DNA of 20,298 nt from a virus: positions 1 to 20,298 of IMG/VR virus record IMGVR_UViG_3300020192_000089; one strand, given 5' to 3'. A program made the translations under genes and the position numbers. The notes under the pieces were generated by a model. That model was not told the origin of the DNA, made no database searches, and saw only the letters and a program-made list of their open reading frames with translations. Below, piece after piece: positions 1 to 5,443 of this stretch. How positions within the stretch are numbered: position 1 is the stretch's first letter; the number at the start of each line of letters is the position of its first letter.

Positions 1-246
1 ATCTACCTGCAGTTGCCGCTCGAGCAGCAGCAGACGCTGATTCAGCACCTGCCTGTGCCGCCCTGGCTGCTGCCGATCCTCGCCAGCGTGGTCGGCATCG
101 TGGCCCGCCTGGTGCCCCAAAAGGCGATCACGCCGGCCGTCGCCGCCGCCAAGAGCGAGGACGCCCCGGCTCTCGACAGCAGCGGCTTTCCGATCGCGAC
201 GGGTCACGCGCCGCTGCCGACGCTTGATCCGCAGGAGCGGCCGTGA
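1..246 (+). CDS. Holin-like small membrane protein (5' partial)
   Basis: The reading frame is open to the left edge of the window, so the true start is probably upstream; a TTG at 13 is the first possible start inside but has no Shine-Dalgarno sequence. The visible part has one hydrophobic segment (about residues 18-36 of the visible frame, LLPILASVVGIVARLV) followed by a polar tail of about 45 residues. Size, topology and position directly before an endolysin gene suggest a phage holin, which would form membrane lesions that let the endolysin reach peptidoglycan. The stop codon overlaps the GTG start of the endolysin (GTGA), implying translational coupling. The function is inferred from context and topology, not from a diagnostic motif. 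Confidence 0.6.
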   Translation: MYLQLPLEQQQTLIQHLPVPPWLLPILASVVGIVARLVPQKAITPAVAAAKSEDAPALDSSGFPIATGHAPLPTLDPQERP

Positions 247-857
247 TCTCTCTCGCATCGCTCATCGCCGCTGGCATTGAGCCGACGCAGGCGCGCACGT
301 TCCTCGACCCGTTGCTTCAGACCTGCGAGCGGTTCGACATCGACACGCCGCAGCGCCAGGCGGCCTTCGTCGCGCAGTGCTCGCACGAGTCGAGCGGCTT
401 CACCCGGCTCGAAGAGAGCCTCTTCTATCGCGACCCGGCGCGGATCATGCGCATCTTCCCGAGCTCGGTGAAGACGCTCATGCAGGCGAAGACGCTGGCG
501 GGCAGTCCGCGCAACCTGGCCAACACGGTCTACGCCGGCCGCCTCGGCAACGGGCCATACATCTCGGGCGACGGCTGGCGCTACATCGGCCGCGGCCTGG
601 TGCAGCTCACCGGCCGCGCCAACTACACCGCCGCGGCGCTCGCGCTCGGCGAGCCCTACATCGACCACCCGGAGCACGTCGCCACGCCGCCTGACGCCTG
701 CCTCACCGCCGGCTGGTTCTGGAACCGTGCGCGCTGCAACGGCCTGGCCGATGCGTCCGACATCGACGGCATCACCCGGGCCATCAACGGCCCCGGCATG
801 GTCGGCGCCGAGGAGCGCCGGCTCCTCTACTCGCGGGCGCTAGCTGCGTTCCGCTGA
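243..857 (+). CDS. Endolysin, glycoside hydrolase family 19 (chitinase-like)
   Basis: A 204-residue protein matching the GH19 phage lysozyme fold over its whole length. The segment AFVAQCSHESSGF (about 41-53) carries the family's catalytic glutamate (E49), and GWRYIGRGLVQLTGRANY (about 113-130) is the conserved substrate-cleft block. The tail, with GWFWNRARCNGLAD and the ITRAINGP block, is typical too. Such enzymes hydrolyse the glycan strands of peptidoglycan in the periplasm at the end of the lytic cycle. There is no signal peptide, so export should depend on a holin, in keeping with the membrane protein just upstream. GTG at 243 is chosen because it overlaps the upstream stop and leaves the complete domain. 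Confidence 0.93.
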   Translation: MISLASLIAAGIEPTQARTFLDPLLQTCERFDIDTPQRQAAFVAQCSHESSGFTRLEESLFYRDPARIMRIFPSSVKTLMQAKTLAGSPRNLANTVYAGRLGNGPYISGDGWRYIGRGLVQLTGRANYTAAALALGEPYIDHPEHVATPPDACLTAGWFWNRARCNGLADASDIDGITRAINGPGMVGAEERRLLYSRALAAFR

Positions 858-891
858 CCCCTTCCTCCACACCGTCCACGAAAGGGACACC

Positions 892-1236
892 ATGCACTAC
901 CTGAAACGACCGCAACTCTTTCTCCTGGCCTTCGCGCTCGCGCTGCTCCAGGCTTGCGCCGGGATCGCGCCGGACACGTTCAACAAGAAGCTCGCCGCCG
1001 GCTACGCCACGGTCCAGACCGTGAACGAGAGCGCCGGCTCCCTGCTCACGGCCAACAAGATCAGCAAGAAGGACGCGCAGAACGTCGTCGACACCAGCCG
1101 CATGGCCGTGGCTGGGCTCGACACCGCCGCCGAAATCGGCAAGACGGACCTGAGCGCCGGCAATGCCAAGCTCACCGCGACGATTGCGATCGTCACTGCG
1201 CTCCAGGCGTATCTCGTAACCAAGGGAGGCAAATGA
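892..1236 (+). CDS. Small lipoprotein in the lysis cluster
   Basis: A 114-residue protein with a clear lipoprotein signal: positively charged start (K5, R6), hydrophobic stretch 9-19, and lipobox L-Q-A-C with the lipidated cysteine at residue 22. The mature part is alanine-rich and probably helical, with a second hydrophobic stretch near the C terminus (about 94-110). It is probably anchored in the inner or outer membrane facing the periplasm. Its place after holin and endolysin makes a spanin-like or superinfection-exclusion role conceivable, but it lacks the short proline-rich form of an Rz1 o-spanin, so I make no functional claim. An AAAGG-type Shine-Dalgarno sequence precedes the ATG, and the stop overlaps the next gene (ATGA). 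Confidence 0.8.
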   Translation: MHYLKRPQLFLLAFALALLQACAGIAPDTFNKKLAAGYATVQTVNESAGSLLTANKISKKDAQNVVDTSRMAVAGLDTAAEIGKTDLSAGNAKLTATIAIVTALQAYLVTKGGK

Positions 1237-1421
1237 TGGGAACCGCAGCACTGCTCGAGATCATCCTCGCCGGCCTGAACAACGCTGCGGCGCTGTCGGC
1301 CATCTTCCAGACGGCCACCGCCGAGAAGCGTGACCTGACGCCGGAGGAAGTCGCCATCGTTCGCGCGAAGGCCGTCGGTTCGATCGACGCGCTGCAGGCG
1401 AAGATCGACGCGATGCCATGA
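1233..1421 (+). CDS. Small hypothetical protein of the lysis cluster
   Basis: A 62-residue protein of no recognised family. It has a hydrophobic, small-residue N-terminal half (LLEIILAGLNNAAALSAIF) followed by a charged helix (LTPEEVAIVRAKAVGSIDALQAKIDA). Two consecutive ATG codons (1233 and 1236) could start it. A strong AAGGGAGG Shine-Dalgarno sequence lies just upstream, inside the end of the lipoprotein gene, and the ATG overlaps that gene's TGA. A longer frame upstream (from 954) runs antiphase through the lipoprotein gene and is not used. The stop overlaps the next start, so the three genes look translationally coupled. Confidence 0.75.
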   Translation: MMGTAALLEIILAGLNNAAALSAIFQTATAEKRDLTPEEVAIVRAKAVGSIDALQAKIDAMP

Positions 1422-1606
1422 AGCGCGGCCCGGTGTTTGAGGTCCTGCTGAACCGGGCGGGCCGCTGGTTCGTTCACGAGGTTGCCGGCAACGGCGAGAT
1501 CGTCAGCGTCTCGCAGGCCTACTCGACGAAGTGGAGCGCCACGCGCGCCGCCAAGCGAAAGGCTGGGGCGACCGCCGGGGCGAGCTGGAGAGTCCGAACG
1601 TCCTGA
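1418..1606 (+). CDS. YegP/DUF1508-like small protein
   Basis: A 62-residue protein whose core, FEVLLNRAGRWFVHEVAGNG followed by EIVSVSQAYSTKWSATRAAK, follows the DUF1508 (YegP) pattern: a beta-strand, a turn with an R/K-W residue pair, NGE(I/V), an S-x-x-Y-x-(S/T)-K motif and a terminal helix. YegP-type proteins are small domains of unknown function that usually contain two such repeats; here there is one. The last roughly 15 residues (AGATAGASWRVRTS) are low complexity. It is the final gene of the plus-strand late cluster and is followed within 25 bases by a strong terminator. Confidence 0.65.
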   Translation: MKRGPVFEVLLNRAGRWFVHEVAGNGEIVSVSQAYSTKWSATRAAKRKAGATAGASWRVRTS

Positions 1607-1628
1607 AGCGGTCCCAGGCTCCCGTCGC

Positions 1629-1664
1629 GCGCCGCTGGCCTTCGGGCTGGCGGCGCCTTTTCTC
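1629..1664 (+). terminator. Rho-independent terminator of the lysis/late operon
   Basis: A 12-bp stem (1629-1640 with 1645-1656, GC-rich with two G-U wobble pairs) capped by a TTCG tetraloop closed by C-G, the especially stable UUCG form, followed by TTTTCTCGTTT. The T-rich tract is on the plus strand, so it terminates rightward transcription after the YegP-like gene. It sits between convergent operons, a few bases from the end of the minus-strand operon. Nothing comparable with a T-run exists for the minus strand. Confidence 0.88.
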
Positions 1665-1667
1665 GTT

Positions 1668-1830
1668 TCAGATGGGGAATTTTCTGCCCAACAGCGGGCG
1701 ATTGTGGCGCTCCCGGCCGGCGAGCCACCGCCTTCGCGGGCAGCAGCTCGGCAAATCGGGGCGCTCGATCTGCCGGATTGGCAAATGAGAGGTAGTCGCG
1801 GACTTCGGCCGGGCTGAGGAATTCACTCAT
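1668..1830 (-). pseudogene. Excisionase/AlpA-like helix-turn-helix protein, frameshifted
   Basis: The first 14 codons read MSEFLSPAEVRDYL. After one surplus base the next frame reads HLPIRQIERPDLPSCCPRRR followed by WLAGRERHNRPLLGRKFPI and a TGA at 1668. Joined, these give 53 residues that match the winged-HTH excisionase/MerR-like layout: 'S-P-A-E-V-x-x-Y-L', a second recognition helix, then a basic wing ending in RRRW. The interval is 163 bases, exactly one more than a whole number of codons. Frame 1 alone runs on as an arginine/alanine/proline-rich stretch that looks like noise. It is the last gene of the leftward accessory operon, and its ATG overlaps the upstream stop by 8 bases. An intact version might act in excision or repression. 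The frame break could be real decay, a sequencing error or, less likely, programmed frameshifting. Confidence 0.55.
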
Positions 1831-2281
1831 CGAGGCTCGCTATCCCCGTCTTGTCGTTCGTGCATCCCCCCGGACCGCCCTCGCGGCCAGGGCCGGGGGT
1901 GCCCCAGCCTGAGCCTTTGTTGGTCTCGCAGCCGGGCGGCGGCGGAACGTTCGCATCGAAAGCAGCGCGATCCTTACCGTTGATGTCGGCCCCGCCCCGA
2001 CCGACAGGCGTTGCGCCGCGTCGAGCAGCCCGGCGCAAGAACGCATCTTGTTCCTTGCTGGGTCGATCCTGTCTCGCCGCTTCGGCAGTCAACCCGCGCC
2101 ACTGCTCATCGCCGACCAAGAAATAAGCAAAACACGAGTATTCGGCAATTCCCGGCATCCATTCACGCCAGTCCCGCCCGTCCCAGCGGGCGCGATGAAC
2201 TTGCCCACCCGGCCAGCGGATTTGATAGTCGCCAACCCGCACGGGCCTTTGATTGCTCGAGAACCAAGGTGTCTTTTTCAT
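1823..2281 (-). CDS. Small phage protein with W-rich conserved core
   Basis: A 152-residue product. The first 65 residues (MKKTPWFSSNQRPVRVGDYQ, then RARWDGRDWREW, ending DEQWRGLT) resemble a common phage accessory family of unknown function, in which a 'TPWF...P...G.Y...' start precedes tryptophan-rich strands and a terminal 'WRGL'. The remaining roughly 85 residues are glycine/proline/arginine-rich and unlike the family. They begin with AEAARQD, whose DNA is a 23-bp exact copy (2065-2087) of the end of the neighbouring upstream gene (2286-2308), suggesting the tail was added by fusion at a boundary repeat. The ATG overlaps the intended stop of the upstream gene (AAATGA). A continuous open frame upstream of this ATG exists but appears to result from a frame break in that gene. 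Confidence 0.55.
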   Translation of the reverse strand: MKKTPWFSSNQRPVRVGDYQIRWPGGQVHRARWDGRDWREWMPGIAEYSCFAYFLVGDEQWRGLTAEAARQDRPSKEQDAFLRRAARRGATPVGRGGADINGKDRAAFDANVPPPPGCETNKGSGWGTPGPGREGGPGGCTNDKTGIASLDE

Positions 2282-2608
2282 TTGTGATCCTGTCTCGCCG
2301 CTTCGGCAACGTCGGGCACCGGGGCGTCTACGGGTGCCGCCAGATGAACGTGAATCTGTGTCCACATCAACCTCGACCGCATGCGCCTTTTCACCCTCGC
2401 GCGCCAGCACCTTCGCGCGTAGATCAGACCAGCCCGGCGTTTTCCACCCGAGGGCGCAACAGGCATCGATAGCTTCTCGGTAGCCCGCTCTCCATGCTGA
2501 GAGGGTGGCGTCATGCGGGTTCTCGAACCAAAGCGAGAGGTTGGCTTGATACACGTCACGGAACCATGCCGCGTGACGCTCGCGCTCCTCGCGTAGGGGG
2601 TCACTCAT
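2278..2608 (-). pseudogene. Small accessory phage protein, frameshifted near its end
   Basis: It starts MSDPLREERERHAAWFRDVY and runs through a plausible helical domain (SAWRAGYREAIDACCALGW) to HAVEVDVDT. From there the same frame becomes Arg/Ser/Gly-rich noise that fuses into the next gene, whereas the +1 frame reads IHVHLAAPVDAPVPDVAEAA then RQDHK and stops at a TGA overlapping the next ATG, the junction style used throughout this operon. The AEAARQD peptide is also encoded in frame in the next gene, which supports this reading. The interval is 331 bases, one more than a whole number of codons, so a single surplus base near 2340-2355 would explain it. Start at 2608 is chosen because the ATG overlaps the upstream TGA and an identical start context recurs at 2913. 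Function unknown. Confidence 0.55.
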
Positions 2609-2913
2609 GGCTGGCCGATCCATGTCGTCATAGCTTCGTCGACGGCATCACGAGAGACACGCCAGTCGCGGTTGATGTGAGACAGCGGAAAATGGCTGCA
2701 GTTGGCGAGCAGCCAATCCAGCCGCTGTGTATCTGTCGGCGCGGCTCCTGTGGGGGCGCGGTGGTTCCAGTTTTCCTCGGGGCACATTGCGCCGCACGCC
2801 CGGCAGGTTATGCGGTTAAAGGATGGGCGGCCCTCGACCATCTGCGTGACGTGCTGCACTCCTTTGTCGCCATCGTCGCCACAAAATGGACAGGGCAACA
2901 GGGGGTCACTCAT
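2605..2913 (-). CDS. Lar-like zinc ribbon fused to an RLDWL-type phage module
   Basis: A 102-residue protein in two parts. Residues 7-52 match the Lar restriction-alleviation family: LPCPFCG (C8, C11), then ITCRACGAMC (C37, C40, C44) and the closing W-N-x-R. Lar of Rac prophage modulates type I restriction of unmodified DNA. Residues 53-59 are the linker APTGAAP. Residues 60-102 begin TDTQRLDWLLANC, a module widespread in small phage proteins, of unknown role. The linker DNA is part of a 26-bp sequence repeated exactly 585 bases upstream in another gene, so the two halves were probably joined at a boundary repeat. Start and stop each overlap neighbours by 4 bases. The Lar assignment of the first half is fairly secure by motif; antirestriction activity is inferred. 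Confidence 0.75.
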   Translation of the reverse strand: MSDPLLPCPFCGDDGDKGVQHVTQMVEGRPSFNRITCRACGAMCPEENWNHRAPTGAAPTDTQRLDWLLANCSHFPLSHINRDWRVSRDAVDEAMTTWIGQP

Positions 2914-4119
2914 GGCTGTCTCCGGAAGATTTCGGCGATGCGTTCAAATGCCCGCGCCATTTCCTCGCGTCTATGCTCCGACGAGGGCAACCAGAACGTT
3001 ACGGCCGAGCGGTCGTCATCCTGCGGCGGGTGATGCAGCATCGGCGACGAGTGCAGGATCAGTTGCGCAGCAACGTATGGTCGCCCGGTGTTGCTGACCT
3101 TTTCTAGGCGCACAACCTCGTCGGTCAACTCCTGGCTGTATACGTTGATCCTCATGGCGCTGCTCCTGTGGGGCCAACGGCGTCTCGGAGGTTGGCCTCT
3201 AACTCCCGCCGCTCGGACCCGGCACGATCCGTGGTCGCGCACTCCACCGCAGTCTGCGCGTAATTGTCGGCGTCGGCCATCAGCGCGAGGATCAACGCCT
3301 CGTCGCCGGCTTTCCAAGCGGCCGGCGCGGCTCCTGTGGGGGCGCGGTCGTCGGAGATGCGCGCCTCGATTTCGCCGTCGCAGTCGTGCGCCCACCCGTG
3401 GCGGTCGATAGACTCCATGCGGGACTGGAGGTATTCGTAGCCCCACTTGTAGGCCGCTTCGGTAACGTCGGGCACCGTGGCTGTGCGGGCGAACGGGTCA
3501 GGACCACCGAGTGAGGGGTGCAGGCCACGATTGCATTCGACAATATCAAAATACCGGCGTGCGATTTTCCAGTCGGCCTCGTTGATCCGCGCGTCGTCCC
3601 CGTGGTAGTTCAACGCAAAGGCAAGTTCTCGCTCCGTTATCGCGGGCGCCCCCGACGCCGGGGCGGTGAGTGCGGCGCGGGCGAGCTTGACGATGCGTGT
3701 GTAAATTGTGATCGGGCCAAGCCCATCCAATGCGGCGACCGACAACCCGTGCGCGAAAATCATTCCTTCGGCCAGCGTTTCATCGGCCGGCGCGGCTTTG
3801 TAGTTGATACGATCCGCTGCCTCTCGGGTGAGAGGCGGCGCTGCTCCTGTGGGGGCGGGCGGGGTGGCGGACAGCCAGCATTTGCCGCACTTGATGGTCT
3901 TCGCGCCACCCACAAACTCTATAGTCAGGCTGTCGCCGTGGCACCACTCGTCATCAATGTAGAGCACCGAGCAGGCGCTGTGACAGGTCGGGCACGCCCA
4001 TTTGCACACGCTGTACTTTGTGCCGGCACGGGTCTCTCGATCTGAGCGCTCCTGCAAGACGCCGCAGTAGTCTTCCGCCACCACCGGCTCACCGGCGCTC
4101 GCTGCTCCTGTGGGGGCGG
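2738..4119. repeat. Dispersed boundary repeat (core GCTCCTGTGGGG) in five copies
   Basis: The 12-base core occurs at about 2744, 3162, 3329, 3842 and 4104 on the plus strand. The 26 bases at 2738-2763 and 3323-3348 are identical. Read on the coding (minus) strand it is CCCCACAGGAGC, which contains a consensus AGGAG Shine-Dalgarno sequence and encodes PTGA. At 3155-3175 it serves as ribosome binding site plus stop-start overlap. In the other four copies the start codon is absent and the sequence is read through as an APTGAA linker. It resembles the boundary sequences described between nin-region genes of lambdoid phages. Confidence 0.85.
2910..3155 (-). CDS. Conserved phage hypothetical protein (MRINVYSQELT family)
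   Basis: An 81-residue protein starting MRINVYSQELTDEV and containing HHPPQDDDRSAVTFWLPSS. I recognise this layout (RINVY.EELT at the start, then a D-D-D-R-S-A-[VI]-T-[FI]-W core and a helical C terminus) from small phage accessory proteins of unknown function. The start at 3155 rather than further upstream is fixed by this conserved start and by the ACAGGAG Shine-Dalgarno sequence 8 bases ahead. That Shine-Dalgarno sequence is itself part of the repeated boundary sequence and encodes the PTGAAP tail of the upstream gene, so the two genes share it through an ATGA overlap. Confidence 0.75.
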   Translation of the reverse strand: MRINVYSQELTDEVVRLEKVSNTGRPYVAAQLILHSSPMLHHPPQDDDRSAVTFWLPSSEHRREEMARAFERIAEIFRRQP

Positions 4120-4240
4120 CGTAGTAGACCGGAAAGGCGTTGATGGGCCGCGGGTCGATCTCGCAAACCGAGAGGCGGCGGGCCGCCCCTTCCCTCCAAA
4201 GCCACGCCACCGGCTCGCGCGAGTCGAATTCGTCTGTCAT
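3152..4240 (-). CDS. Mosaic Ead/Ea22-like phage protein with four APTGAA linkers
   Basis: A 362-residue patchwork. Residues 1-41 (EPVAWLWREG to FPVYYA) form the 'PVAW...PVYAAP' module common in phage accessory proteins. Residues 50-128 hold a cysteine-rich putative zinc ribbon (C79, C83, C86, C90, C100, C118, C121). Residues 136-299 are a mixed region including TREAADRIN, TERELAFALN and VPDVTEAAYKWGYEY. Residues 307-356 (DEALILALMADADNYAQTA to ELEANLRDAV) resemble Ea22-type segments. The parts are separated by APTGAAS (42-48), APTGAAP (129-135), APTGAAP (300-306) and a terminal PTGAAP. Function unknown; Ead/Ea22-type genes sit in early-left operons and are dispensable. The ATG at 4240 has an AAGGA upstream. 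Internal fusion of formerly separate small genes is the likeliest origin. Confidence 0.7.
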   Translation of the reverse strand: MTDEFDSREPVAWLWREGAARRLSVCEIDPRPINAFPVYYAAPTGAASAGEPVVAEDYCGVLQERSDRETRAGTKYSVCKWACPTCHSACSVLYIDDEWCHGDSLTIEFVGGAKTIKCGKCWLSATPPAPTGAAPPLTREAADRINYKAAPADETLAEGMIFAHGLSVAALDGLGPITIYTRIVKLARAALTAPASGAPAITERELAFALNYHGDDARINEADWKIARRYFDIVECNRGLHPSLGGPDPFARTATVPDVTEAAYKWGYEYLQSRMESIDRHGWAHDCDGEIEARISDDRAPTGAAPAAWKAGDEALILALMADADNYAQTAVECATTDRAGSERRELEANLRDAVGPTGAAP

Positions 4241-4261
4241 GTCGGTTCCTTTTGCCGAGCC

Positions 4262-4483
4262 CTACGCATAGACGTTTAGCCGGCTGATCGTCACATTGAG
4301 CGCGTCAAGCTCGCCCATCTTTTTGATCTTCCAAAGCACGCGCCGGCCGTGCCAGCCGTTGCTCGACCCTTGGTCGATGTGGTGAGCATCAGAAGGGCCG
4401 GGCGCATCGCAAACCGAGCAGTCGAGTTCCTTGACCCTGCCAATATGCTGGCGAGCCTTGGCGCTGATGTTCTTGCTGTTCAC
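4262..4483 (-). CDS. Ref-like HNH nuclease with central segment deleted
   Basis: A 73-residue protein starting at a GTG that overlaps the upstream stop (GTGA). It reads NSKNISAKARQHIGRVKELD, then CSVCDAPGPSDAHHI, then SSNGWHGRRVLWKIKKMGELD, closing with ALNVTISRL. Both flanks match the phage Ref family (RecA-dependent HNH nuclease, Cys4/HNH type), whose usual order is C-x2-C, S-x-AHHI, then a stretch holding the second Cys pair and a histidine (PLC-x-DCH-x-G), then N-G-x-HG and a helix ending ELDALN. Here the middle stretch of about 15-17 residues between HHIDQG and NGWHG is missing, still in frame. Loss of the second zinc knuckle should abolish normal zinc binding and probably cleavage. A deletion is inferred from memory of family layout. 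Confidence 0.65.
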   Translation of the reverse strand: MNSKNISAKARQHIGRVKELDCSVCDAPGPSDAHHIDQGSSNGWHGRRVLWKIKKMGELDALNVTISRLNVYA

Positions 4484-4971
4484 GCCGCGAGCCTTGATTG
4501 AGAGCCAAGTGCCGGCACCGCTTCGGGCATGTAGGCGGGCAGCAATTGGAGGGCATACAGACCGCCCTTCGTAAAGCCGCAGGGCTTGAACCCGGCGCGC
4601 AAGTAGCAGCGGCCCGGATCGCGCTTGTGGCGCGTTTTCTTGGCATCGACAAAGGTAACCATGCCCAAAGATGGCGGCGCGCCGTAGTAGGCGCGCGTCG
4701 CGGCTACGGCTTCGCGGATCAGTTCGGAAGAAAGGTGCTTGCTTTCGTTGCGGAAGGCACTGCACATCCACGCCCCGGCCCATGCGTGCTTGACGTACTC
4801 GGCGAACGGAAACGAGGTAATCCAAAAGGCCTCCAGCGGCTGCGTCTTGAAAACGACGCAGCTGCCGGGCGGGGCGAACTGAGGCGAGCCGATCTTCTGC
4901 CGGTTGTAATGCCGGTCAGCGAGCGGCAAAACCTCGGCGTCGGCGCGGTGCGATAGGTGCCAGCGCATCAC
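4480..4971 (-). CDS. GNAT-like conserved phage protein
   Basis: A 163-residue protein: LPLADRHYNRQKIGSPQFAP near the start, ITSFPFAEYVKHAWAGAW in the middle, SSELIREAVAATRAYYG as an amphipathic helix, then SLGMVTFVDA, and RDPGRCYLRAGFKPCGFTK towards the end. The last block (G-x-x-Y-x-x-A-G-F, then strand) and the preceding hydrophobic strand recall the closing part of GNAT acyltransferases. The HY near the N terminus and overall order are reminiscent of Mom-type DNA-modifying GNATs, though I cannot show this without a profile search. It is commonly next to Ref-like HNH genes in phages, as here. GTG at 4971 overlaps the upstream TGA and has GGAGG 7 bases ahead; ATG at 4968 is an equally possible start. 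Confidence 0.6.
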   Translation of the reverse strand: MMRWHLSHRADAEVLPLADRHYNRQKIGSPQFAPPGSCVVFKTQPLEAFWITSFPFAEYVKHAWAGAWMCSAFRNESKHLSSELIREAVAATRAYYGAPPSLGMVTFVDAKKTRHKRDPGRCYLRAGFKPCGFTKGGLYALQLLPAYMPEAVPALGSQSRLAA

Positions 4972-5012
4972 GCCGCTACCTCCGCAAACTCCACTGATCG
5001 GTTTATGGTCAT
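4968..5012 (-). CDS. 14-codon mini-gene ending with a copy of the ninB tail
   Basis: MTINRSVEFAEVAA, between two overlapping junctions: its ATG overlaps the TGA of the upstream gene and its TGA overlaps the GTG/ATG of the downstream gene. The last eight residues, VEFAEVAA, equal the C terminus of the NinB protein about 690 bases away, and the underlying 25 bases (4967-4991) are identical to 5654-5678. The GGAGG within this tail is the ribosome binding site for the downstream gene. Probably a recombination leftover kept because it supplies translation signals; the peptide itself need not have a function. Confidence 0.5.
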   Translation of the reverse strand: MTINRSVEFAEVAA

Positions 5013-5203
5013 GCTGCCGGCTTGATAGTCGTGTCGTCGATCACCGGGGGCACAGCGAAGATGTATATAGGTTGCCAAGGCATCTTGTAAACATCGCGCC
5101 ATGTCTTTTTTGCAGGCACCCATGCCGCCATCGGGAACAGGTTCCCGAACTCGTCAACCCATCCGATCTGCCGTGGTGCCAAAGCACCAGAGGAAAGGCT
5201 CAC
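5009..5203 (-). CDS. Small hypothetical protein
   Basis: A 64-residue protein starting at a GTG that overlaps the stop of the upstream gene (GTGA), with AAGGGG about 10 bases ahead. It contains IGWVDEFGNLFPMAAW and WRDVYKMPWQPIYIFAVPPV, rich in aromatic and proline residues. No family recognised with confidence; small phage early proteins with 'W.D..G..FP..A' cores are common. A longer open frame runs upstream to 5479 but crosses the regulatory region and opposes a better gene, so it is not used. Confidence 0.6.
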   Translation of the reverse strand: MSLSSGALAPRQIGWVDEFGNLFPMAAWVPAKKTWRDVYKMPWQPIYIFAVPPVIDDTTIKPAA

Positions 5204-5349
5204 GCCTTCTGCCCCTTGTGGGTGGCGAAGCACCTGTTGAGGTCGCCCGCCGAGGCGTACCCTAATTGGGCACAAAGGGCCTTGTATTGGGGGGTTTGGG
5301 TTTTGTATTGGAGGAAAAGTTTGTAAGCTGTCTGCATGGGGGTGGTCAT
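5200..5349 (-). CDS. Small hypothetical protein, first gene of the accessory operon
   Basis: A 49-residue protein beginning MTTPMQTAYKLFLQYKTQTP and ending HKGQKA, of no recognised family. GGAG lies about 8 bases before the ATG. The Shine-Dalgarno region lies in one arm of a 9-bp inverted repeat (5349-5357 and 5390-5398), so translation or transcription could be controlled there. It heads the leftward operon of about ten genes that runs to 1668 and is divergent from the ribbon-helix-helix gene at 5444. Confidence 0.6.
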   Translation of the reverse strand: MTTPMQTAYKLFLQYKTQTPQYKALCAQLGYASAGDLNRCFATHKGQKA

Positions 5350-5398
5350 GTTGTGGCTCCGTCTGATTGCTGATGCGATGTATTAATGTGCCACAACA
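5349..5398. promoter_or_regulatory. 9-bp inverted repeat in the divergent region
   Basis: TGTTGTGGC at 5349-5357 and its exact reverse complement GCCACAACA at 5390-5398 are separated by 32 bases. The left arm touches the ATG of the leftward operon. The repeat could be an operator pair for the neighbouring ribbon-helix-helix protein, or a hairpin in the leader of the leftward mRNA. Between the arms the minus strand reads TTAATACATC, similar to the region around the -10 of the leftward promoter at 10923, but I see no matching -35 and do not call a promoter. Confidence 0.4.
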
Positions 5399-5407
5399 AA
5401 TGAGGGG

Positions 5408-5436
5408 TTGCAAGTCTTTTCTGTGTAACAGATAAT
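5408..5436 (+). promoter_or_regulatory. Sigma-70 promoter for the ribbon-helix-helix gene
   Basis: TTGCAA (5408-5413), a 17-base spacer and GATAAT (5431-5436). Each box differs from consensus by one or two bases. Seven bases separate the -10 box from the A of the ATG at 5444, so transcription should start at or within a base or two of the start codon, giving a leaderless mRNA. Confidence 0.75.
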
Positions 5437-5443
5437 CTTTTTT

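Noticed and set aside
1823-2623. One 266-residue protein spanning two neighbouring genes
   Set aside because: The joining stretch is Arg/Ser/Gly-rich noise, and the adjacent frame gives a sensible end that overlaps the next ATG; a frame break explains the continuity better.
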